Below, piece after piece: positions 58,176-64,000 of a stretch of DNA of 64,000 nt. The notes below the pieces were generated by a model. The model was not told the origin of the DNA and did no database searches. It worked only from the letters and a program-made list of their open reading frames with translations. The translations under genes were made by a program, and so were the position numbers. This DNA comes from Flavobacterium sp. 83 (GTDB lineage: Bacteria > Bacteroidota > Bacteroidia > Flavobacteriales > Flavobacteriaceae), in NCBI RefSeq assembly GCF_000744835.1, contig NZ_JQMS01000001.1, positions 310,001-374,000 of the forward strand, read 5' to 3'. Position 1 is the stretch's first letter; each line of letters opens with the position of its first letter.

Positions 58176-58466
58176 TTAGATATTGTTGTAAAAATCAATT
58201 GTTTCTCCTTCTTGTACTTGAACAATTGCTTTTTTAATTGCATTTGTCTTTCCACTGATTAAACCACTTTTAGTGTATTTAGTAGTTCTATCCGGTCTTA
58301 CGTTCATCGTGTTAACACTCAAAATAGTTACTCCATAAGCAGCTTCAACAGCTTTCTTAATTTGCACTTTGTTTGCTTTTTTGTCAACAACGAATCCGAA
58401 GCGGTTTAAAACTTCACTTTCTTTGGTTACTTTTTCCGTTACTATAGGCTTAATTATGATGCTCAT
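58176..58466 (-). CDS. rplW: 50S ribosomal protein L23
   Basis: Exit-site docking protein for trigger factor and SRP, 96 aa. MSIIIKPIVTEKVTKESEVL, RFGFVVDKKANKVQIKKAVE and VNTMNVRPDRTTKYTKSGLI are the conserved parts. Lies 6 nt after rplD. Confidence 0.98.
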   Translation of the reverse strand: MSIIIKPIVTEKVTKESEVLNRFGFVVDKKANKVQIKKAVEAAYGVTILSVNTMNVRPDRTTKYTKSGLISGKTNAIKKAIVQVQEGETIDFYNNI

Positions 58467-58472
58467 ATCCTA

Positions 58473-59102
58473 TTATTTACTTAAATTTTCTTCAATTATC
58501 TCCAAAGAACTCTCTAAAAGCACTAAATTATTAGCATTTAATATAGCGTAAGTACTTAATTCTAAGCTACTTACTACGCTAGAGCCTTTTAAATTGCGTG
58601 ACGACAAATATACATTTTTATTTGTATCACCCAACACAAACAGGGATTTTTTATTCTCTAACTCTAAAGCTTTCAAAACGTTGATGAAATTTTTAGTGTT
58701 TGGAGTTTCAAAATTAAAGTCTTCAAGAACGATAATATTCGACTCTTTTGCTTTAATTGAGAAAGCAGATTTTCTAGCCAAACGTTTCAAGCTTTTATTC
58801 AATTTGAATGAATAACTTCTTGGTCTTGGTCCAAAAACTGTTCCACCACCCTTAAACAATGGATTCTTTGCACTACCCGCACGAGCAGTACCAGTTCCTT
58901 TTTGTTTTTTTATTTTACGAGTACTTCCCGCTACTTCAGCTCTTTCTTTAGCTTTGTGCGTCCCTTGTCTTTGATTAGCAAGATATTGCTTAACATCAAG
59001 GTATACTGCGTGATTGTTTGGTTCTATACCAAATACTGAATCAGAAAGTTGAACTTTTCTTCCAGTATCTTTTCCGTTGAAATCTAATACTTTTGCTTCC
59101 AT
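58473..59102 (-). CDS. rplD: 50S ribosomal protein L4
   Basis: Tunnel protein of 209 aa. DSVFGIEPNNHAVYLDVKQY near residue 22, then ANQRQGTHKAKERAEVAGST and KKQKGTGTARAGSAKNPLFK, GGGTVFGPRPRSYSFKLNKS in the extended loop, and a Rossmann-like C-terminal half. In E. coli L4 represses the S10 operon. Here its start codon overlaps the last base of rplC's reading frame by 1 nt, suggesting coupled translation. Confidence 0.98.
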   Translation of the reverse strand: MEAKVLDFNGKDTGRKVQLSDSVFGIEPNNHAVYLDVKQYLANQRQGTHKAKERAEVAGSTRKIKKQKGTGTARAGSAKNPLFKGGGTVFGPRPRSYSFKLNKSLKRLARKSAFSIKAKESNIIVLEDFNFETPNTKNFINVLKALELENKKSLFVLGDTNKNVYLSSRNLKGSSVVSSLELSTYAILNANNLVLLESSLEIIEENLSK

Positions 59103-59719
59103 TACTTCTGAATGATTACATAAGAGTTGTTATGACCAGGAACACATCCTTTAATAACAAGTAGGTTCTTATCAGCCACTACTTTTAAAACTCTAAGGTT
59201 TTGAACTTTTACATTGTCTCCTCCCATTCTTCCAGCCATACGCATTCCTTTGAATACTCTAGATGGATAAGAAGAAGCTCCTACAGAACCTGGCGCTCTT
59301 AAACGGTTGTGTTGACCGTGAGTTGCTTGACCAACACCACCAAAACCGTGACGTTTTACAACCCCTTGAAAACCTTTACCTTTAGACACACCTTGTACAT
59401 CTACAAATTCTCCTTCAGAAAAAATAGAAACATCTATAAGATCCCCTAAATTTTGTTCTGTTGCGAAATCTCGGAATTCAACGACTTTTTTCTTAGCTAC
59501 AGTTCCCGCTTTCTTAAAGTGACCTAAAGCCGCTTTTGTGGAATGTTTCTCGTTTTTGTCATCGAAACCAAGTTGCAACGCTTCGTACCCGTCAACACCT
59601 TTGGTTCTGACTTGGGTAACAACGCATGGTCCAGCTTCGATTACTGTACAAGGAATATTCTTCCCGTTCTCGTCGAAAATGCTAGTCATGCCGATTTTTC
59701 TACCAATTAACCCAGACAT
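59102..59719 (-). CDS. rplC: 50S ribosomal protein L3
   Basis: Early-assembly large-subunit protein, 205 aa. [60 protein letters not shown] then [20 protein letters not shown], and [20 protein letters not shown]. It follows rpsJ after an exceptionally wide gap that contains a promoter-like sequence, so a separate transcript may begin with this gene. Confidence 0.99.
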   Translation of the reverse strand: MSGLIGRKIGMTSIFDENGKNIPCTVIEAGPCVVTQVRTKGVDGYEALQLGFDDKNEKHSTKAALGHFKKAGTVAKKKVVEFRDFATEQNLGDLIDVSIFSEGEFVDVQGVSKGKGFQGVVKRHGFGGVGQATHGQHNRLRAPGSVGASSYPSRVFKGMRMAGRMGGDNVKVQNLRVLKVVADKNLLVIKGCVPGHNNSYVIIQK

Positions 59720-59793
59720 AATTATTAATTATTAATTATTAAATATAAATATAGAACGCAGCTTTTAAGCGAATCCTATTTTTTTAGTGGGTG

Positions 59794-59825
59794 CAAATGT
59801 ATAACTTATTTACACACAAACCAAA
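59794..59825 (-). promoter_or_regulatory. Internal promoter between rpsJ and rplC
   Basis: On the minus strand, TTTG is followed after 20 nt by TACATTTG, an excellent Bacteroidota -33/-7 pair. The same -7 octamer serves the rpsL promoter. Transcription would start near 59787, giving rplC a leader of about 67 nt. The 155-nt gap here contrasts with the roughly 6-nt spacings downstream. A 12-bp palindrome cttactagtaag (59859-59870) lies just after the rpsJ stop. Confidence 0.7.
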
Positions 59826-59874
59826 AAAATATTTTTCGCTTAAAAACAGCGTCCTTTTCTTACTAGTAAGCTAT

Positions 59875-60180
59875 TTAAACTTTGATCTCTACTTCAACAC
59901 CGCTAGGCAATTCAAGTTTCATCAAGGCATCAATAGTTTTTGATGAAGATGAATAAATGTCAATTAATCTCTTGTATGACATTACTTCAAATTGCTCTCT
60001 CGCTTTTTTGTTAACGTGTGGAGAACGTAGCACTGTAAAAAGTTTTTTGTGCGTTGGCAATGGAATTGGTCCCGTAACAACTGCACCGGTACTTTTTACC
60101 GTTTTTACAATCTTCTCAGCAGACTTATCTACCAACATGTGATCGTAAGATTTTAATTTTATTCTGATTTTTTGACTCAT
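59875..60180 (-). CDS. rpsJ: 30S ribosomal protein S10
   Basis: Head protein and NusB partner in antitermination complexes, 101 aa. [20 protein letters not shown] at the start, [20 protein letters not shown] and [20 protein letters not shown] in the loop that contacts rRNA, ending VEIKV. It lies 11 nt after fusA with no tuf gene between, and is followed by the promoter-bearing gap. Confidence 0.99.
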   Translation of the reverse strand: MSQKIRIKLKSYDHMLVDKSAEKIVKTVKSTGAVVTGPIPLPTHKKLFTVLRSPHVNKKAREQFEVMSYKRLIDIYSSSSKTIDALMKLELPSGVEVEIKV

Positions 60181-60191
60181 TTTCTTAAAGA

Positions 60192-62348
60192 TTATGCGTT
60201 TCCTTTTGCTTTTTTGATAACTGCTTCTGAAATATTAGAAGGCGTTTCAGAGTAGTGTGAAAATTCCATAGTGGATGTTGCTCTACCTGAAGAAAGTGTT
60301 CTTAACGTAGTTACGTATCCAAACATTTCAGATAATGGCACATCTGCCTTAATTGTTTTAGCACCAGCTCTATCACCCATATCATTCACCTGACCTCTAC
60401 GACGGTTGATATCACCTACGATATCTCCCATGTTTTCTTCTGGTGTAATCACTTCCATTTTCATGATTGGCTCTAATATAACAGCACCAGCTGCTTTAGC
60501 TACCTCTCTATAACCCATTCTTGCCGCAAGTTCAAAAGAAAGTGCATCAGAATCCACCGGGTGGAAAGATCCATCTAATAAGGTTACTTTCAAACTATCT
60601 ACTTGGTATCCTGCTAAAGGACCCGTTTTCATAGCTTCTCTGAAACCTTTTTCAACTGATGGAATATATTCTTTAGGAACGTTACCACCTTTTACTGCAT
60701 TTACAAACTGCAATCCAACTGGAGCTTTACCGTCAACTTCATCCGCTGGTTCAAGAATAAACACGATATCACCGAATTTACCACGACCCCCAGATTGTTT
60801 CTTGTACGTTTCTCTGTGTTGTGCTTTCTTAGTAAAAGCTTCTTTGTATTCAACTTGAGGCTCACCTTGGTTTACTTCAACTTTAAATTCACGTCTCATT
60901 CTATCAACTAAGATATCCAAGTGAAGCTCACCCATACCAGAGATAATAGTTTGCCCTGAAGCTTCATCTGTTCTAACTGTAAAAGTAGGATCTTCTTCAG
61001 CTAATTTAGCCAAAGCCATACCCATTTTATCTACGTCAGCTTTAGTTTTAGGCTCAATTGCAATACCAATTACCGGCGCAGGGAATTTCATACTTTCTAA
61101 GATAATTGGGTTCTTTTCATCACACAATGTATCTCCAGTTTTAATATCTTTAAATCCAACTGCCGCTCCAATATCACCTGCTTCGATATAATCGATTGGG
61201 TTTTGTTTGTTAGCATGCATTTGGTAGATACGAGAAATTCTTTCTTTGTTTCCTGAACGCGTGTTCAAAACATAAGAACCAGCATCCAAACGTCCTGAAT
61301 AAGCACGGAAGAAAGCTAAACGACCTACGAATGGATCAGTAGCAATTTTAAATGCTAAGGCAGCGAATGGCTCCTTAACATCTGGCTTACGCAAAATTTT
61401 AGTTTGATCTTCTTCTAACAAATCAGCATCATCAGGATGAATTCCTTCGATACCATCTTTATCCATTGGAGATGGCAAATATTTACATACTGCATCTAAC
61501 ATGAATTGAACCCCTTTGTTTTTAAAAGAAGAACCAGCAATCATAGGAATGATAGCCATATCCATTACAGCTGCTCTTAATGCAATGTTGATTTCTTCCT
61601 CTGTTATAGAGTTTTCATCTTCCATGAATTTTTCAAGCAAAGTCTCATCATAATCAGCTACTGCTTCAATAAGAATCGATCTGTATTCTTTAACTTCTTC
61701 AAGCATATCTTCAGGAATAGGCACAATATCGTAAGTTGCTCCTAAACCTTCTTCATGCCATACTATAGCTTGATTTTTAACTAAATCAACAACCCCTTTG
61801 AAATCATTTTCTTCACCAATTGGCAAAGTGATTGCAACTGCGTTTGATTTCAACATATCTCTTACTTGCTGACAAACCATCAAAAAGTTAGATCCTTGTC
61901 TGTCCATTTTATTTACGAATCCAATACGTGGAACTCTGTATTGATCTGCTAATCTCCAGTTAGTTTCTGATTGCGGCTCTACACCATCAACAGCACTAAA
62001 TAAGAAAACCAAACCATCAAGCACACGCAAAGAACGGTTTACTTCAACCGTAAAGTCAACGTGTCCCGGAGTATCGATAATATTGAAGTGATAAGGTAAT
62101 GTTTCAGGTAAAATTTTACCTTGTGTAGTTGGAAAATTCCATTCACAAGTTGTAGCAGCAGAAGTAATTGTAATACCTCTTTCTTGCTCTTGCGCCATCC
62201 AGTCCATTGTTGCAGCACCATCATGCACTTCACCAATTTTGTGTGATTTTCCAGTATAGAATAATATACGCTCAGTAGTTGTTGTTTTACCAGCATCAAT
62301 GTGAGCAGCAATTCCTATATTTCTTGTATATTTAAGATCTCTAGCCAT
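60192..62348 (-). CDS. fusA: Elongation factor G
   Basis: GTPase that drives translocation, 718 aa. The G domain has [20 protein letters not shown] near residue 10, the switch region [40 protein letters not shown] and [11 protein letters not shown]. Domain II has the [20 protein letters not shown] block, domain [23 protein letters not shown], and domain IV and V include [20 protein letters not shown] and [20 protein letters not shown]. Part of the str operon after rpsG. Confidence 0.99.
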   Translation of the reverse strand: MARDLKYTRNIGIAAHIDAGKTTTTERILFYTGKSHKIGEVHDGAATMDWMAQEQERGITITSAATTCEWNFPTTQGKILPETLPYHFNIIDTPGHVDFTVEVNRSLRVLDGLVFLFSAVDGVEPQSETNWRLADQYRVPRIGFVNKMDRQGSNFLMVCQQVRDMLKSNAVAITLPIGEENDFKGVVDLVKNQAIVWHEEGLGATYDIVPIPEDMLEEVKEYRSILIEAVADYDETLLEKFMEDENSITEEEINIALRAAVMDMAIIPMIAGSSFKNKGVQFMLDAVCKYLPSPMDKDGIEGIHPDDADLLEEDQTKILRKPDVKEPFAALAFKIATDPFVGRLAFFRAYSGRLDAGSYVLNTRSGNKERISRIYQMHANKQNPIDYIEAGDIGAAVGFKDIKTGDTLCDEKNPIILESMKFPAPVIGIAIEPKTKADVDKMGMALAKLAEEDPTFTVRTDEASGQTIISGMGELHLDILVDRMRREFKVEVNQGEPQVEYKEAFTKKAQHRETYKKQSGGRGKFGDIVFILEPADEVDGKAPVGLQFVNAVKGGNVPKEYIPSVEKGFREAMKTGPLAGYQVDSLKVTLLDGSFHPVDSDALSFELAARMGYREVAKAAGAVILEPIMKMEVITPEENMGDIVGDINRRRGQVNDMGDRAGAKTIKADVPLSEMFGYVTTLRTLSSGRATSTMEFSHYSETPSNISEAVIKKAKGNA

Positions 62349-62358
62349 TTCTTAAGAA

Positions 62359-62835
62359 TTAAAATCTAAAGTGAGAGAAAGCTTTGTTAGCCTCTGCCAT
62401 TTTGTGAGTATCCATTCTTTTCTTAACAGCAGCTCCTTCTTCTTTAGCCGCAGCTAAACATTCTGAAGCTAACCTTTGAGCCATTGATTTTTCGTTTCTT
62501 CTTCTTGAATAAAGAATTAACCATTTCATAGCCATAGAAATTTTTCTGTCTGGTCTAATTTGCATTGGAATTTGAAATGTAGCACCACCAACTCTACGAC
62601 TACGCACTTCTACGTGAGGCATAACATTAGTTAATGCATCTTTCCAAATCTCTAACGATGGTTTCTCAGCATCTTGTTTTTTAGACTCAATGATGTCAAT
62701 AGCATCATAAAATACTTTAAACGCTGTCGATTTTTTTCCATCCCACATTAAGTTGTTCACAAAACGTGTTACCAGTTGGTCATTAAACCTTGGATCTGGT
62801 AAAAGTGGTCTTTTCTTTGCCGCTCTTTTTCTCAT
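62359..62835 (-). CDS. rpsG: 30S ribosomal protein S7
   Basis: Head-assembly initiator, 158 aa. KRPLLPDPRFNDQLVTRFVN at the start, NLMWDGKKSTAFKVFYDAID, NVMPHVEVRSRRVGGATFQI, then PMQIRPDRKISMAMKWLILY and KMAEANKAFSHFRF. Lies 10 nt before fusA and 74 nt after rpsL. Confidence 0.99.
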   Translation of the reverse strand: MRKRAAKKRPLLPDPRFNDQLVTRFVNNLMWDGKKSTAFKVFYDAIDIIESKKQDAEKPSLEIWKDALTNVMPHVEVRSRRVGGATFQIPMQIRPDRKISMAMKWLILYSRRRNEKSMAQRLASECLAAAKEEGAAVKKRMDTHKMAEANKAFSHFRF

Positions 62836-62909
62836 GTCTTTTTTTTAATAAAATGTCATACCTATACAGCTGCAACGAATCACATCTCTACAAGAAATAA
62901 CTTTTTAAA

Positions 62910-63293
62910 TTACTTTTTTGCTTCTTTTGGGCGTTTTGCTCCGTACTTAGATCTTCTTTGCGTTCTTCCTGCTACTCCTGACGTATCAAGCGCACCACGA
63001 ACGATGTGATATCTAACTCCTGGTAAATCTTTTACCCTTCCACCCCTAACTAATACTATCGAGTGCTCTTGTAGATTGTGTCCTTCACCAGGGATATAAG
63101 CATTCACTTCATTACCATTTGTCAAACGTACACGCGCTACTTTACGCATTGCAGAGTTTGGTTTTTTTGGTGTTGTAGTGTAAACACGCGTACAAACCCC
63201 TCTTCTTTGAGGACAAGAATCTAAAGCAACCGATTTACTCTTCTTAGTTATCTGAGTTCTTCCTGTTCTTACTAATTGTTGAATTGTTGGCAT
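62910..63293 (-). CDS. rpsL: 30S ribosomal protein S12
   Basis: Decoding-site protein, 127 aa. [20 protein letters not shown] at the start, [20 protein letters not shown] near residue 32 with the conserved PKKPNS lysine region linked to streptomycin response, [20 protein letters not shown] and [20 protein letters not shown]. The lysines at the usual resistance positions are present, as expected for the wild-type form. First gene of the str operon, preceded by a strong promoter. Confidence 0.99.
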
Positions 63294-63327
63294 AATTAAT
63301 ACTAAAAATTTCTTATTATATTAAATT

Positions 63328-63343
63328 CCCGCTTTTTACGGGG
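63328..63343 (-). promoter_or_regulatory. Small hairpin at the 5' end of the rpsL leader
   Basis: cccg and cggg arms around a loop of about seven bases, in an otherwise AT-rich leader, immediately downstream of the predicted start point for rpsL transcription. It may protect the 5' end or be part of a regulatory leader; both are inference. Confidence 0.4.
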
Positions 63344-63346
63344 TTG

Positions 63347-63377
63347 CAAATGTAGAAAATATTTTTCACTCTACAAA
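63347..63377 (-). promoter_or_regulatory. Promoter of the rpsL (str) operon
   Basis: On the minus strand TTTG is followed after exactly 19 nt by TACATTTG, the Bacteroidota vegetative consensus at its standard spacing. Transcription should start near 63340, giving rpsL a leader of about 47 nt. Confidence 0.8.
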
Positions 63378-63473
63378 CGTTAAACCATTAATTTTCAATA
63401 AGATTATTTTACTATTTGATTTTTATTACAAACCATAGATATTTGCATTACATTTATTAAAACATAAAATCAT

Positions 63474-64000
63474 TTGAAACCTCTCTTAATATCTTTTTTG
63501 CTTTTATTTTTTGGGTTAAATTGTTTAGCTCAAAATTTTCAGCTGCACATAATTGGAAGCACGGATTCTGAAACAAAAACCATTGATTCCTTAAAATACA
63601 ATTCAAATCATAAAAATACAAAATCTGCTACAGATGAAATAAATCGAATATCAGAGAGACTATCAAAAATAGGATTTATAGAAAACAAAATTGTCACTAC
63701 AATCAAAACAAAAGACTCTACTTATCTAACCAAATTAAACCTAGGAAACAAAATTAAATCTATACGTATATATATAGGTAGAAACACTCAATTAAACAAC
63801 ATAGTCAACCCAAACAAAACTACCGACACAATAACACTCAAATACGAAGAAACTGAAACTTTCTTAAACAACACCCTTAAAAAATTAGAAGAAAACGGAT
63901 TTGCTTTAGCAAAATTAAAACTAACAAATATCCAAAAGAAAAAAAAAGTTCTTTATGCCGATTTAGAATCCATACCCAACAAAAAAAGACAATTAAATTC
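63474..64000 (+). CDS. Secreted outer-membrane protein with POTRA-like segments, N-terminal part (cut by window edge)
   Basis: I translated the plus strand from 63474: the frame stays open to the right edge. The only plausible start is TTG at 63474, because an in-frame TAA lies at 63465-63467 and no ATG occurs in this N-terminal stretch. It begins with a signal peptide (KPLLISFLLLFFGLNCLAQN). Two regions, INRISERLSKIGFIENKI and FLNNTLKKLEENGFALAKLK, have the helix-strand pattern of POTRA domains in BamA/Omp85-type proteins. A barrel domain would be outside the window, so the assignment is tentative. Divergent from rpsL. Confidence 0.6.
   Translation, partial: MKPLLISFLLLFFGLNCLAQNFQLHIIGSTDSETKTIDSLKYNSNHKNTKSATDEINRISERLSKIGFIENKIVTTIKTKDSTYLTKLNLGNKIKSIRIYIGRNTQLNNIVNPNKTTDTITLKYEETETFLNNTLKKLEENGFALAKLKLTNIQKKKKVLYADLESIPNKKRQLN

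Overview
The window looks like the chromosome of a Bacteroidota member of the Flavobacterium type. The DNA is AT-rich, genes lack Shine-Dalgarno sequences, the best promoters fit the Bacteroidota pattern TTTG / ~19-20 nt / TAnnTTTG, and there are UpxY-like and SLBB/Wza export genes. Gene families are named from motifs in the translations; no database search was possible.

Positions 1-34299 hold a large surface-polysaccharide locus, all on the minus strand and so read from high to low coordinates. It begins with an export lipoprotein and a tyrosine autokinase (34299-31027), then a WbpP/TviC-like epimerase and a UDP-glucose dehydrogenase. Next come a NusG-like UpxY antiterminator (28090-27626) with hairpins downstream, a TviB-like dehydrogenase, the GDP-fucose genes manC-fcl-gmd, a flippase, a membrane-anchored GH88/GH105-like protein, a pyruvyl-transferase-family protein, a polymerase candidate, four glycosyltransferases and a VanZ-like protein. 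It continues with the initiating sugar transferase (11654-10236), a second export lipoprotein and autokinase, an 808-residue SLBB export protein, a Wzz-like protein, and CDP-sugar genes (reductase, rfbF, rfbG) running off the left edge. Together these supply activated sugars, build a lipid-linked repeat unit, flip and polymerise it, and export it.

The long gaps in this locus hold two unrelated repeat types. One is a 180-280 bp palindromic element with conserved ends (clear copies at 3450-3659, 9998-10176 and 28221-28497, plus two decayed ones); two copies carry 7-8 bp direct repeats like target-site duplications. The other is a heptanucleotide array (CGNNNNN units) of about 750 bp at 25065-25815, with a smaller relative at 22973-23080. 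These arrays are the most unusual feature of the window.

Positions 34370-46068 are housekeeping: recR, a sodium:solute symporter, a CoA-binding protein, a MarC-family protein, two amidinotransferase-fold hydrolases (CtlX-like and arginine deiminase/DDAH-like), gltA, eno, an erythromycin-esterase-family protein and carA, with clear hairpin terminators.

Positions 46069-63293 are the str-S10-spc-alpha ribosomal supercluster on the minus strand (rpsL-rpsG-fusA-rpsJ ... secY-infA-rpmJ-rpsM-rpsK-rpsD-rpoA-rplQ), without tuf between fusA and rpsJ. It has a near-perfect promoter before rpsL, another between rpsJ and rplC, and a terminator after rplQ. A divergent gene from 63474, cut by the right edge, encodes a secreted protein with POTRA-like segments.
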